Assembly: GCA_019925095.2 (NCBI GenBank)
Contig: CM034409.1
Coordinates: forward strand, 3,785,001-3,849,000
Source of the DNA: Dendrolimus kikuchii
Lineage: Eukaryota > Arthropoda > Insecta > Lepidoptera > Lasiocampidae
Reading direction: 5' to 3'
DNA length: 64,000 bases
This document shows positions 1 through 11,934 of this stretch, piece by piece. Under the pieces are notes generated by a model. It was not told where the DNA came from. It was given only the letters and a program-made list of their open reading frames with translations, and made no database searches. The number at the start of each line of letters is the position of its first letter. Within the stretch, counting starts at the first letter, position 1. The position numbers and the translations under genes are program-made.

Positions 1-322
1 AAAGTGGACGCTCCGGACGCAATCGGGATTTAGGATGATAAGTAAGTATCCTATATCCTAAATTGCTTATTTCCATGTTTATAGTTAACTTACGTATAAA
101 TTTATATTGTAGCAATTAATTATTTAAGCTAGTCTCGGGCCTCCCATTATTGGAGAACGGACAATATACCTGCACGCTTAGCTAATTGAGTGTATCTAAG
201 CCTGCATGCTTGTCCAAGGCGGTTTGGCAGGTTTTTGCAAGTAACATAGAAAACTTATTTAAATTGAGGAAAAATGACTTGTTTATCTGTTAGTAACGAT
301 CTTTTTGTGTTTAATTATTTAA
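1..322 (+). repeat. Repeat shared with 13840-14165
   Basis: Resembles the stretch at 13870-14150 and, at its start, 33580-33620 (an RTE-like LINE tail). It continues after the TIR element, at 1088-1130, and is also broken by a SINE at 125-246. Confidence 0.6.
125..246 (-). mobile_element. tRNA-derived SINE, 3' part
   Basis: Reverse copy of the tail of the SINE at 15556: contains the GGGAGGCCCGAG-type end and the CCGCCTTGGACAAGC block. Diverged and lacking the tRNA head. Confidence 0.6.
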
Positions 323-1087
323 GGCCCACTTGCACGCATATTCAGGTTAAATAAATAAATGTAGAGTTTATAAACTCGGTGTTAGTAAATTAAAATTTTA
401 ATTCTCATTGTGCTTTGCGCTATTAAAAAAATACCACCGGGTTAACTAACCTGACATTTATTTTGTTTAGCAGGTAACATTGAAAGGTTTTTTATTATAA
501 CCCAACCAGAAATTTAAAACGAAACTTATATATCTATCTCTTTTACACTACAGCACACTGTATATAGGCTTCCTTATATATCTTGCATTGTATGACAGTT
601 GAAGATTTTTATTTTAACCGTATTGTCTGTCTCATGTCGTTTATTCACTTTTGCAGTGTGAAAGTGCTAAAGTAGGTTATTTATTATTTATATAAATATT
701 TTTAATGGAAATTTCTAAATAAATGTTTAAAATTTTTGTAGCTTTTCAATATTATTTAAGGGTAATACCAGTTTTTTTCTACTATTATTCTGCCACGACG
801 GTATCGAGAAGACATTGTGGTTTTAGTAGAATACGAATTTTTGACACTATCCCGATGGAGTTGTACTTTGAATATCTCCGCAACACCTAGATATTGAAAT
901 AGCAGAATTGGGATCCTGGTTGTACCTGAACACTCGAAAGCTAACATATACATGAGATTAAAGTTCACTAACCCTGTGTTAGCGACTTAACCTTTCCACA
1001 TCGGTGGGTTAAATATTTAGAAGTTTAACCCTGGGTAGCAGTTAACTCCAAGTTAATTGAGCTAAGCCAAGAACATGCAAGTGGGCC
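323..1087. mobile_element. TIR element with TAA target duplication (PIF/Harbinger-like, non-autonomous)
   Basis: Ends GGCCCACTTGCA...TGCAAGTGGGCC, flanked by TAA at 320-322 and 1088-1090. A related unoccupied site is at about 14125. No transposase frame inside. An inner block at 755-910 recurs near 25930-26030 and 59200-59400. Confidence 0.7.
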
Positions 1088-1308
1088 TAAATAATTAAAT
1101 AAAAGTAGGTAGTTGGATCGAATATAGCCACCTTAAGGCTCCATGTCACGTTTTTCACAGTTTTTAAAATAAGAGGGTAAGTTAGGGCATTTATCAATAA
1201 GTGTCTATTAATTTTTCATTCTACATGAAAAAAAAAGAACGAAAATACATATGACTTCAAGATGTTTAAACTTTAAAAAAAAGGGGGAAATGGCCATTTT
1301 TCCAAAAG

Positions 1309-1474
1309 TATATACATACATAACTTCACGCCAGTTCCCTTGCGGGGTAGGCACGAACAGCAGAGCGCCATTCAGGTTTATTCTTACACACCTCACTTGC
1401 TCCTTTGTCATTCATAACTCTTGTCATGCACGCTCGTCTGTTCTTAAGGCTCCTGACATCACCTTCACCTTACG
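1309..1474 (-). mobile_element. TATG-tailed LINE, 3' end
   Basis: Short 5'-truncated copy reading on the minus strand to its (TATG)n end at 1309. The adjacent sequence from 1475 is another repeat. Confidence 0.75.
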
Positions 1475-1840
1475 TATTCTTCAATAGTGTAATATCCCTT
1501 TTTTAGCAAGATACTTTTTAATTTGGTTTTTAATTTAATGAAAGGCAGATCTAACATTTCCCTCGGAATCTTATTGAAGAAGCGTACCTATCTATAAAAC
1601 GTATCCTATGTCCTTTCCCGGGGTATAAACTAGCTTCGTTTCGTTAAAATCCGTTCAGTAATTTCCACGTAATGCGCTATGATCGTCTTTTTTATGCTCG
1701 ACTTCAGAGTCTAGAGCATAGACGCAAGGTCGCGGGGCTGACTGTCTTCTATCGGATACATTTCGGGGAGTGTTCCTTAGAATTGCACGAGCACTCCTCC
1801 ATCCCCATTTTACCATCGGACAACCAGACGCATGAATATA
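1475..1840 (-). repeat. LINE-like fragment shared with 42470-42790
   Basis: Near-identical to 42470-42790 over about 320 bp. A minus-strand frame holds [19 protein letters not shown], probably a retrotransposon remnant. Confidence 0.65.
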
Positions 1841-2149
1841 AATATGAACATAACACTTTTCCAAAAGTGTAGGTAAATATGCCCATATGTTTAACTATAT
1901 TTAGTGTATGAATAATTGCGATCTTTTTTAAATTACTACCAAAGAAAAATAAAATAACATTGTACAATTTATTAATATTTTTATTTAGAGATAGTACAAG
2001 TTTTAAACTTGGTAATCCAACAATATGTATCACATTAGATAATAAACTACTTACATGAGCATAGTGTTTAAATTAAAAATAATTTAAATAGAAATAAAAC
2101 TAATTACAGAACTGTTTTTTAATTTAATAAGTAATGAAATTCGTGTGAC

Positions 2150-2300
2150 GTAATTTTTTAATTGCCCTTAAGCTCCGTATAAGTAATGTCTAAATTCAGC
2201 CGATGTCAAGGTAAGTGAATGAATAGTAAGGTATAGGAACCGGCCATTAATTAATAGTGAGATATAGAAATCTGCCATGAATTAATAGTAAGATATAGGA
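2150..2300 (+). repeat. Short repeat with internal tandem units
   Basis: Units around TTAATAGTRAGATATAG repeat two to three times. The block also occurs at 60170-60330, suggesting a small non-autonomous element. Confidence 0.5.
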
Positions 2301-2307
2301 ATCGGTC

Positions 2308-2715
2308 ATGATGAGTTCTTTGAGAAGTATATGTAAGGTTATTGTAAGTGATATGATAAGAAACAGTGTGATAAGGGAGCGTTGTGGTTTGAAAGAAGAT
2401 GTAGTGACAAGAGTTGAAAAAGGAATGTTAAGGTGGTTTGGGCATGTTGAGAGAATTAATGAAAGCAGAATTACAAAACAAGTATACGACAGCAATGTGA
2501 CTGGTAGAGTCGGAGCTGGTAGACCGAGACGTACTCACCATGATTAAATTGAAGATATTTTGAAGAAAGGTCAGATAAAAAGCAGTTTAAATAAGCGTGT
2601 ATGTATGAAAAGATTAATGAAAGTCGATGAAGCGAAAAGTGTTTGTCAGGATCGTAGCAGATGGAGATTCATCGTCTCTGCCTACCCCAATGGAAAACAG
2701 GCGTGACAATATGTA
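2308..2715 (+). pseudogene. Diverged LINE C-terminal fragment
   Basis: Encodes GMLRWFGHVERINESRITKQ and GRPRRTHHD before a stop at 2545-2547, then a decayed tail ending AYPNGKQA. Distant relative of the TATG-tailed LINE below. Confidence 0.7.
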
Positions 2716-2819
2716 TGTAATATGTATAAATCAGGATGGGGTTAAATTAAATAGAGAGTCGTAAACTTCAGCTGAGCCACGCTCACCCTTTGTACCGGGT
2801 CCCTAAATCAGTGTATAAT

Positions 2820-3026
2820 CCGCGCGCAGAAGGTTTGCCGATGACTACCCCTCCCACATCCGCCGACCGCGTCCCACGCTCGTCTGGTCAGTATGTAAAG
2901 TATATACAATAATAAATTAAAATAATAAATTTATTGCAACAACTATTTATGTAACCTTTTGGTCAACCCTACTGACCAACGACGCGTGACATCATTAGGC
3001 TATCGGCAAACCTTCTGCGCCGGCTT
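2820..3026. mobile_element. MITE with TIRs
   Basis: Inverted ends around CAGAAGGTTTGCCGAT (2826-2841) and ATCGGCAAACCTTCTG (3003-3018); about 205 bp, no coding capacity. Confidence 0.6.
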
Positions 3027-3049
3027 AATAGGTACATTATTAATGGTAT

Positions 3050-3646
3050 ATTTATTGCATAAACATGTATCTATTGTATAAAAAATAATAACTTAAATCA
3101 GTTTAAACATTTAATTAAACTGCGAATCTGTCTTCGAACAGATTCTTATGAATTGTTAATTTATCAGCAACTTCGAGGTATTTATTGTATAAAAAATAAC
3201 TCAAATCAGGTAACTTTAAACATTTAATTACTTTAAGAAAAAAAATATAAACAATACAATTAGGTATAATTTGATATAGAGGTTAACACTTAGACCATTG
3301 ATGTAAGTCTAAGGAATAACCTTAATACAGAATAGGATATAGGTGTTCCCAAACTTCGAATCTGTCTTCGAACAAATTCTTATGAATTCTTAATTTATCA
3401 GCAACTTGGAGGTATTTATTGTATAAAAAATAAATCAGGTAGCTTTCAACATTTAATTACTTAAAAAAAAAAAATACAAACAATACCTTAGGAATAATTT
3501 TGATATAGAGGTTAACACTTAGACCATTGATGTAAGTCTAAGGAATAACCTTAATACAGAATAGGATATAGGTGTTCCCAAACTTCGAATCTGTCTTCGA
3601 ACAGATTCTTATGAATTGTTAATTTGTCAGCAACTTCGAGGTATTT
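3050..3646 (-). repeat. Tandem repeat containing the end of gene B exon 11
   Basis: Three copies of a unit of about 230 bp. The anchor GAATCTGTCTTCG starts at 3124, 3358 and 3587 (spacings 234 and 229). Each unit holds the last part of exon 11 plus about 135 bp of 3' flank. The middle copy still reads in frame to the stop (two substitutions seen); the outer copy is truncated. Confidence 0.85.
3415..3420 (-). terminator. Candidate polyadenylation signal of gene B
   Basis: AATAAA about 131 nt after the stop. It lies exactly at the junction of the tandem repeat units, so a second equivalent signal exists near 3181. Confidence 0.45.
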
Positions 3647-3719
3647 GCGAGAATCCGGTTTCATCGGCGGCCACGAGAGGGACCCAAGTTCTGGAGTATC
3701 ACCACGAGGATTTGGGTTT
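3551..3719 (-). CDS. Gene B exon 11 (terminal)
   Basis: Encodes [19 protein letters not shown] and ends WEHLYPILY then TAA. The last 96 nt (3551-3646) also occur twice more downstream as part of a tandem repeat. Confidence 0.9.
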
Positions 3720-6700
3720 CTGTGGATAAAAAATGGAATTAACATACTTCTGTTTTATTTGGAAGTTGCTGCCAGAGGGCAGCTTGCCCAGAATGCTGGT
3801 TGCCTGCTGGGTATGCCAGCCTTCTGATCACGGGTGGCATCGGGGTCTCTTGCAAATTCCTTCGCCGATACCGATGAACCCGACAGACCTAATGTTTCAA
3901 TTCCAAACGGTACAAATAAATAAATATGTAACCTCTTCCCGAGGTTCCATAATCAGAACGGATATCACGCAGGAGAACATACGTGATCTGCTCGGGAAAC
4001 GGCTGGGAGAGGACTTCGTAGTTTCGCGAAGAAAATAGTAACAAAGGCAGTTAACAAGAACCGGTCTAATAACAACGCTCCAGGCGTATGATGAGCATAC
4101 GCAGCCGCTAGCGTTAATTTATAAGTAGTAAAACTAAGTAGTCATCGGATAGCCATAATAGTTGTGTAGATATAGACAGATATATAGATAGAAAATAAGA
4201 TGTATCAAGAAATAGCATAAATAAATAGACATAAGCATTGTATAAAGAAAAAGATGAGAAAAATGAAATAGAAAAAAACCTCTATTTTGACCCATGATTG
4301 AGGAAGATGAATTATATAAAAATAAGGTTCCATATTTGCATGTTTCGAGAGCTTCAGCTGTTGAAGCAGCGTTGCGTTTATAAGTTAATATAAATATGTC
4401 TAAGTATGATTGCTCTCCACTATCTTTGGACGTCAACAGATTTTTATAAACTGTGTTTTGAAAGTTATTGTATAACACTTGCTAAAGAAATATCTATTTT
4501 AGGTGTTACAGTGTTCATATATTACTGTTTATTCGTTTACATTTAATCCAATTTGTACGGCGATTCAACTAAGTGACGTTGCTAGAGATAATGCTAAAAA
4601 GATTATTAATGTCTAAGAAGAAGTATACAAACCCAGTTCTGGCGAAGTTGTACCATAGGGCTGTCATCTCATCAACGACGTGTGAATCAGGACTGTCGAG
4701 AGGGATGATGGGGAAATTGAAGGTCAGCGTCAGAACGTACAGCATATCATCGTGATGAGCCGCTCCTAGAAAAAAATTGTTATTGTGTTACGGAGATCAT
4801 ACCCCATAATATAAATATATGGAACTATGGAAGCAAAAGACTTAATGTTCAGACTCCATATGACTGGGAAGATATGAAAGAAAAGAAAGACTAAGTTATT
4901 ATTAAGGCTTTGCCATTTAGTTTATGGACTGAAATTATACTGGACAATTGTGGACATCCACAAATTTAAAATATCTCAGAGGGCTATGAAGCGAGGTATG
5001 TTTGTTGTCTTCCTTATGGATAGAATAAAAAACGAAGATACTCCTAAACGAACCAAAATAACTGACATAGCTCGCAAAATTAGGAAACTGACATGGCAGC
5101 AAGTCAGATACACCTGTTGCAGGAACGATGAAGCAAACGAATATTGAAGTAAAAAAATCGCGTCATGGCGTATGTGTTGTGAGAAGCCTCCAGCTCGATG
5201 AGACGTCAATCTGTGCAAGGTCGCTGATTGGTACTGGATAATGAAAGTGGAAGACTGGGATATTTGGCGCAAATTTGGAAAGGTCTACATACTGCAGTGG
5301 AGAACGATTGCCTGATGATGACAAATAATAATATATTATATTAGATCCCGAAGTTTTTTTTACATGATTTGTACATAGATTTACCTAAAGGTTTCCCATT
5401 GGCATCTTCGTAAAAGCTGTCATTGCCAATATAACTGAACACGGAGTAGTAGACGTCATGCTTTGAATGCAGACTCATCAAGTTAGCTAACCTGTAAAAT
5501 AAGATATTATCAGTCAATAGGTACTGCTGGTTCGATCCGGCTCGACGGACCATTAAATACTGACTACTGTATTCTAAATGAATCGATGGGAAATGATGGT
5601 GATTTTTGTTTGAGTTACGAAACAATGGGTAAAAATGTGCAATGATCATTTACAAAAAAGGAATTTATATCATTTTACGAAGTAAAGCAGTTAGTTATAT
5701 CAGCAGAATCTTAACTAAAGTTAAGTTATTGTACTTGTAATTATTGGGGTTCTGACTTGTCCAGAGTAAAAATGGCGGTAATGTGGGCTGACAGTGTCAA
5801 TCCTCTAACATCCGATGTCGGCTCCAATAAATACTTTTACAAGATTAATCACTTACCTGTGAACACCAAATCCTATGATAGAATCTCCATACAGTCGTCC
5901 GAGATTCTTTTCGCTTTCAGATTCATTTACTTTAAGTGGTTTGTTCTTTAAATACACTTCTCTAAGTTTATCAGTGATATTTTTTGAGGTCGGTTTTGGA
6001 AGTAAGAAAGATAGGGGAGCAATCTGATCCCAATCTTCATTCATGGTCTTTGTGAGAGTCTCGTTCGTTAGGATGCCTATGAAATGGAGACAAAGTTAAC
6101 ATATTTTTATACTTACAAGTGATCATCAAACTAGCAGGCAAACTTGATAGTAAGTAGTTAGCGTTATCATAGACACCTGCAACACCAAGGGATGTGATGC
6201 ATGTTGCACTTTGTTGGAACTTGAAAACTCTATTTATGCCCTTTTTGAAGAGGACTTTATACAGCTTTAAAAATGTTTAGTAATGAATAAAGTGTTTTTC
6301 AGTGAGGCTTCAAAATATTGGAAATATTTTTATCTTTTTCATTTTTTTAAAGGGGTAACCTTTGCTAATAAGGGAGTAGGTATATCAAATCAGAAAAACT
6401 GCCTGGTGTATGTTGACTACATGCTTACCAGCCAGGATTTGAATTCAGGGTATTTGAACCGCCAGTTTGAGACGCGTATGCGCTCGAGATACTGTGGCCA
6501 TTTTTACATTAGGATTACCTCTCATTAATTGTAATAAGTCATAATTAAACAATATACTCACTAAAAGCTTTCCAATAAAATTCGTCTCTAGTTTGACTGA
6601 TCCAGTAAGGCACTGAATGTATCTTGCCTTGGCGGATAGCATCCAAGGGGTCTACAGCCAGGAATCGCTCTTGTCCAAAATCTGGCTCAACCACTGGACC

Positions 6701-9700
6701 CCAGAGACCAATCGGGTCACCTGGACCGAACTCCTAAGGAATTGACAATGTGCATTTATATGTGTGTAGATGTCGAATGCTATCAGTACTTTTCTTTTTT
6801 TTTATTGCGAAGCTGGCAAGCCGGCAGTTGGCCCAGCTCATGGAAAGTGGTTACAGTCATTCATAGGCGTTCATAACACCATGGATAAAATCAGTGAGTT
6901 GCCAGCTTTTAGGATGAGATAGGGAGATGAGATAGACGGATCAAACATTTGGAATGGAATAGAAGGGATGGAATTGAAATAGGGGGAGAGGTAATTGGCC
7001 CATCAATCTGAGCTCTTACAGATCGCACAAAATATGATTAGCTCAAGATTTAACCGATTCACGCCTATATTCTGCGAGAGGGTAGTATGACGCAAATCGA
7101 GCTAGCCTTAGGAGCTGTAATCAAGGTAATACGAGTAATTCCAGCCAATGCTGGAATGAAATGATAATGAAAAATGAAGTCTTTAAAGAGCAATCGCTTT
7201 AACCATTTTTCATTAGGACGCTGCCTGTTTGCCAGCGTCACCATGAAAGAATGCTATCTTTTTCTATGGCTTTAGTTAAAAAAAGACGTTACTTACGAAG
7301 AACTTGATAAGCGAATCGCCCATTTCCCTCCATGGCTTGGTCTTTAAGCAATCAATGATGGCCTTAGAGCTGTCCGTTGGACAGTTCATAAATTCAGCTT
7401 GTTTTATGGCCAGGTTCTTTTGTTCACGAATTGCTGGGCCTTTGGTTACAGGAGATCCGCTCATTGAAATACCTCGATGGAAGAGACCTGTCGAATATGA
7501 TTGTGAGCATAAAAGCTGAATTTTGACTTAGATTAGCTCCTTCATCAGAATTAAAAGATCTGACTAATGATACTCTACACGACAATTCAAGTAATTTCAC
7601 TACATCATTATGTAGCGGTATGACGACAATGTATTTATCTTTCTTTCTTGTATGTTATATTTTTGAGATAAATTATTATGACAAACAAAGACAAATGGAC
7701 GAATACATTTAGCCAAAGGTCTTACCTTTGGCTACGGAACTATAAAAATTGGCTAGCCCAGTTATATTGCTTACCTTTGGACATAGGTGAAATCATATGA
7801 AGCATCACACTAATAGCCCCAGCACTGCATCCAGCAATGGTAACCTGGTTAGGATCTCCTCCAAACGCAGCTATATTGCGCTGCATCCACCGTAGTGCTG
7901 ATACCTGATCCTTCATTCCATTGTTCCCTGGGGCGTATTCATCGCCTGTACTAAGCCATCCTGAGGAACAGAAATCGTTAGGATTCGCAATTAAATCGTT
8001 CAGTGTATTATAGGATCTTAAAAATCTCTCAGGGAGTTCTAGACTAGACGGCATAAGAGCTTTATGCTTACGACATAAGGGTGTCAGTTGTATTTCATTC
8101 ACCGTCAATATGGCGTGTCAAGCAAGAAATGCGTGCTTAAGAACATTTATTATTGTTGAATTTTTACAGGACAATTGCTCTTCTTAGTATTCTTATTGTA
8201 TGCATGATATTACCTAAAGAACCAATGCGATAGTTGAATGCCACAAACACCACATCCCTGTCGAGAATACTGTGTGGACCAACTACGTCACTCCTTCCAG
8301 TCATCGAGTAAAATGCACCAGCATGTATGAAGCCGATTACAGGAAGCAACTTCTTACTGTAAATATTAAAATTCAATCACAATTCTTGCCCATAGGACGG
8401 AGATTGATGGCAACAAATCTAATGGAGATGTATAAATCGCTTCTTAACTTTGAAGATGAAGGGGACCTCGTTTTATCTCGCGAGATATTCACGAAGCACA
8501 CCTTAAATGAGATCAGAATGCACACAATATCATAATGGCTTCAATAATAATAAAGACTACGCATCGCTGCATTCAGTCAACTTTGTTCGTATGATTACTG
8601 TGTTAAAGACTCATTCACAGCTTATGAAGCCATACAAATTACGTCACACGTATTTCATGATGTTTTGACCCCTCCCCCGTCCTTGTCACAGGTAGTCACA
8701 TTCGTGAGACTCCTCCCTACCTAGTGTGACATCACATATTTAGCAATTTTACATCTAGAAATTATTAAATTAAAACAGCAGTTCCTCGGTTGGCTAAAAC
8801 AGAATAGTTTCTGAAAGGTAATGTCACGAATTTTAAGACCCCTCCCACCCTTTGTCAGACAATGTCACACTTCGTCGGCGCCCTCCCCGCCCCTTAACGG
8901 GTGACGTAATTTTTGGAAGGCCCCTATTCATTCACATCATTTTCTGTCGCTCACTACCTTATAACACGTCAAAATAAAGGATATAGTGACGCTTATTAGC
9001 AGTGCTCAATGCAGTTTCTTCAATCAAATGTTGAAAATTGAGTCTCTTTCCAGCTACCTGCATGATATCCTTAAAACTCAACCTCGTGAGTGAGGGAGAC
9101 ATTGACACCTCAAAAAACTAGACCTACGTCAAGATTGATAAAATATAAGAACTTGTACTGTAGCAAATGAAATAGAATTAGCAAATAATAGTATCTCTCA
9201 TTCCTTTAATCTTTTCCAATCATTTGGGTCTCTTTAATTAGTCCTTATTCCGTACTTCTCTGTTCTAGCATACGTCTTTTGTCACATCAGAAATTTTCAT
9301 TAAATCCTATTTTTGCCTTCTCTGACTGGTATATACATTAATCTCCCAGCTAAACACTTTTAATTAAATAGAAATACACTGGTCTTAGCCATGATCCTTC
9401 CAACTGGATAATTCAAAACGGTTGTCAGTGAAAAAATAAGCATAAGGCTAATTAAAAACATTAACTTGGGATATTACTTACACTTTGTTACTAGGTGTAT
9501 ACACATTGATCCTCAAGCAGTCTTCGTCGATGTAATAAGTAGGAGGAACTGGCAAAGGACAGGCTGGACCCTCCTTACTGGCATCAAATGTTTCATTATA
9601 ACGAAGTATGTCTATTGGTGGCTGAAAAACGATTATTGTTTGCTATGATAGTCCAAAATGAGAGCCAGAAAGACTCCAGTATCCAAGACAAAGCCAATTA

Positions 9701-9976
9701 GAAGAGCACGCCATGCAGTTTTGTCTGTGTATGCTTTGGCGCATTATTTTAATTTTTAATTATTCTTTCTTTCAAGATACATAATGATCCAATGGTGATA
9801 GCAGAGACTTACTTTGAACCTCAATTCTCCAACAGGAGGTTCCGCATACCGGATCCCTCTGTACGCCTGGAACCGCCGTCCACGACGTGACTCCATCCAT
9901 GACCCTCGGATTGTACCAGCCGGTGTGACGGTTACGGGTCCATCGTCGTTGGTTCGTTGTGTAGTGCTTGGTGTGG
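3551..9976 (-). CDS. Carboxylesterase gene B, exons 2-11 (signal exon not found)
   Basis: Tandem paralogue of gene A. Exons at 9976-9813, 9621-9482, 8356-8214, 7960-7775, 7487-7297, 6733-6562, 6076-5857, 5491-5385, 4765-4633 and 3719-3551 join to 1625 nt: two nucleotides completing a split codon, then 540 residues and TAA. All borders are GT-AG. Oxyanion segment is HAGAF, nucleophile elbow GCSAG, acid TRDE, histidine AAHHDDM; both disulfide pairs are present. Every intron sits at the same position and phase as in gene A. No frameshift or stop is seen, so the gene looks functional. Exon 1 should lie upstream with a phase-1 donor, but no convincing exon was found between 9977 and 27258, which is filled with repeats. 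Confidence 0.9.
3720..4632 (-). other. Gene B intron 10
   Basis: Contains a block at 3760-3870 weakly similar to 56110-56215 and no coding signal. Nothing else recognised. Confidence 0.6.
4633..4765 (-). CDS. Gene B exon 10 (catalytic His)
   Basis: Encodes [19 protein letters not shown], then [12 protein letters not shown]. Acceptor TTTTCTAG, donor GTTTGT. Confidence 0.9.
4925..5270 (+). pseudogene. LINE reverse-transcriptase C-terminal remnant
   Basis: Encodes [13 protein letters not shown] then [20 protein letters not shown], the same family as the fragment at 51540-51960 but decayed. Lies in intron 9 of gene B on the opposite strand. Confidence 0.65.
5385..5491 (-). CDS. Gene B exon 9
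   Basis: Encodes [20 protein letters not shown] and the following loop to GKPLG. Acceptor TTTTACAG, donor GTAAAT. Confidence 0.9.
5857..6076 (-). CDS. Gene B exon 8
   Basis: Encodes [18 protein letters not shown] to [10 protein letters not shown]. Acceptor TTTCATAG, donor GTAAGT. Confidence 0.9.
6562..6733 (-). CDS. Gene B exon 7 (catalytic Glu)
   Basis: Encodes [19 protein letters not shown] and [14 protein letters not shown] with the predicted acidic triad residue. Donor GTGAGT. Confidence 0.92.
6795..7250 (-). repeat. S1-related fragment and flanking repeat
   Basis: T-run then ATTGCGAAGCTGGCAAGCCG and GGAAAGTGGTTACAGTC, a diverged S1 3' end inside gene B intron 6. A similar fragment lies at 28965-29050. 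The rest of the intron (6900-7250) resembles 29060-29170 and 33070-33240. Confidence 0.5.
7297..7487 (-). CDS. Gene B exon 6
   Basis: Encodes [13 protein letters not shown] and the cysteine pair in MNCPTDS and IIDCLKT. Acceptor TTCGACAG, donor GTAAGT. Confidence 0.92.
7775..7960 (-). CDS. Gene B exon 5 (nucleophile)
   Basis: Encodes [19 protein letters not shown] and [17 protein letters not shown]. The serine of GCSAG is the predicted nucleophile. 186 nt as in gene A. Confidence 0.93.
8214..8356 (-). CDS. Gene B exon 4 (oxyanion hole)
   Basis: Encodes [19 protein letters not shown] and [15 protein letters not shown]. 143 nt as in gene A. Acceptor ATTTACAG, donor GTAATA. Confidence 0.91.
8640..8925. 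repeat. MITE-like repeat with GTCACA/CCCCTCCC ends
   Basis: Repeated CCCCTCCC...TGTCACA blocks in mirrored arrangement at both ends of a 285-bp stretch in gene B intron 3. Confidence 0.45.
9482..9621 (-). CDS. Gene B exon 3
   Basis: Encodes [20 protein letters not shown] and [18 protein letters not shown]. The donor is GTGTAAGT; the second GT is chosen because only that keeps the frame into exon 4. Confidence 0.9.
9813..9976 (-). CDS. Gene B exon 2
   Basis: Encodes a T/R/N-rich stretch, then [16 protein letters not shown] and [20 protein letters not shown]. It begins with two nucleotides of a split codon (acceptor TTTTCAG), the same phase as gene A exon 2. Donor GTAAGT. Confidence 0.9.
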
Positions 9977-10711
9977 CTGAAAATTATATTAACTCTTTAT
10001 GACGTTATCAGATAGGCTGTAGAAGGTACCTAAGCTGATAGTACCTACTATTGTTCCGTTATATGGAAACAAGCCACGTATTTAATATTTTTTTAAAGTT
10101 TAAGCGCGGTAATTTATTTTATTTTATAATTCCCACGTTTCGGCCACTGTTCAGTGGCCGTGATCACGGAAGACAAAGATGTCAAGTGTCAATTAGTATT
10201 GTTAAAGTTTTATTTAACCTACCTCCAACTTGTTGACTGTAATTATTTAATTTTAATTTTATTTATGGTTATTATTTACTCTATGGGAGCCTAAATTAAT
10301 TTACCAGCGCTTCGCAACATGTTCTGGCTTGAAGAGAAGAAGCGCAACAAACTCTTTAGCAACACGCCCAGCTCTAATCTATAATATTATAAAATTCTAA
10401 ACATGCCGTATCTGTACATTGAAGCTATTAAACAAAACTGGAATAGACTGTAGTGGAACACTTTTAGCCAAGTAGTAGTATAGCTGAAATAGCCGAAACG
10501 TCGAAATAATAAAAATCGCGCTTAAAACCGTTAAAACTAGTTTTATTATATGAATGAATGAATGGAATCTTTATTTGTAGAAATAGAGATAATAGTTGTA
10601 CAAAGATTGTAAACAAACTCAATTGGTTCCATTGTATTTGACCTAAACATGGTCATACAAATATTTTAAAAAATTATATCAGTTCTAAATTTATAAACAC
10701 AGTTTGATTAA

Positions 10712-10786
<75 letters not shown>

Positions 10787-11242
10787 GCTGTTCGTTAGTC
10801 TCGCTAAACGGCTGAGATGATTTGGCTTATTTTGTTTTTGAATTATTTGTGGAAGTCCAGGGAAGGTTTAAAAGGTGAGTAAATATGAAAAAAATGCTTG
10901 AAATACGGTAAAAACAACAATTTGGCATTCCCTTTGAAACTATTTATACCTGTCAAACATTTGATGTTCGTCCCGTCTTTTAGAAATCAATTAAATTTAA
11001 AAGTCGTTCAGAAATCAAATTAAATTTAAAAGTGAAGTTTTTTTCCTTTTTTTTGTTTTGAATGTCAAACTTTTGGTGTTTGTCCCGTCGTTCAGAAATC
11101 TGAGCCATCAGGTGGGCCGTCTGCCTGTCTTCACTCACAATTCACTCAAGTTATAATTTATTCGAATGGTAAATGAAATATTATAATTTGTTAATTAAAT
11201 TAAATTATTTAAAAAAACGGTCGTTACAGTAATTTTACATTA
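9977..11242. other. Repeat-rich stretch upstream of gene B exon 2
   Basis: LINE-tail-like motifs at 10130-10400 (including an AACATGTTCTGG...GAAGAAGCG block related to 13350-13430), a microsatellite, and unidentified AT-rich DNA. No exon-1-like open frame with a signal peptide was recognised. Confidence 0.5.
10713..10780. repeat. (AT)n microsatellite
   Basis: Uninterrupted alternating AT of 68 bp. Confidence 0.95.
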
Positions 11243-11934
11243 TAGTAGTCGCCCGTGCTCGAAATTAGAGCAAAATAATTAATCTCAAAGACTGTACTTC
11301 TATAATCACAGATTTCGCCAAGGCTACACTGTTAATTTGACTTGAACAATAAACAAAAGAGTAGCCTAAGTTACTCCTTATAACATCAGCTATGTGCCAG
11401 TGAAAGTTCCGCCAGAATCGGTTCAGCCGTTTCAGAGATAAGTAGCCAGAACATCCAAACAGACTGACAAAATTTGCATTTACGGAATCTCCCAGTCCGA
11501 ATTATCCTTCGTGATTTTTTTCACATTTATATTTTGACATTACAAACAGACACTTCAATTTTATTTATCTGTATACATTAATTCCTACATGACTCAACCG
11601 TAGCGGTATCGTTAATACGGAAACCGCATGTGTGTGAATTAATGTCAAAGACTATACTTCTATAATCACAGATTTCGCCAAGGCTACACTGTTAATTTGA
11701 CCTGAACAATAACCACAAGAGTATATATGCGTGTGTGTGTCAAATACATGGTAGTGTGTGTAATATTTTTTTTATTGATCTAATGTATTTTTATGCATAA
11801 TTTAAATTTTTTTATTAGGATTCGTCGCTTCTTCTCTACATAAACTATAAGTGTGCGAAATTGCATACTCCTCCGTCCGCGCAATTTTCGTAAAAAGGGG
11901 TGCAAAGTTTTTGCTTCACGTATTAATATATAGA
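11243..11934 (-). mobile_element. Composite Helitron-like element
   Basis: The 5' end TCTATATATTAATACG (from 11934) and the 3' end near 11243 match the family at 23891-24236. The middle (about 11380-11570) is an inverted piece of the element found at 36407-36640, so this copy is chimeric. Confidence 0.6.

Noticed and set aside
9640..9740. Minus-strand open stretch ([21 protein letters not shown]) resembling a membrane segment, considered as the missing gene B exon 1
   Set aside because: No in-frame ATG (a stop precedes it), it lies between exons 2 and 3 rather than upstream, and has no matching splice sites.
10713..10780. AT run as an origin or regulatory site
   Set aside because: A simple microsatellite; similar runs occur beside other repeats (37982).
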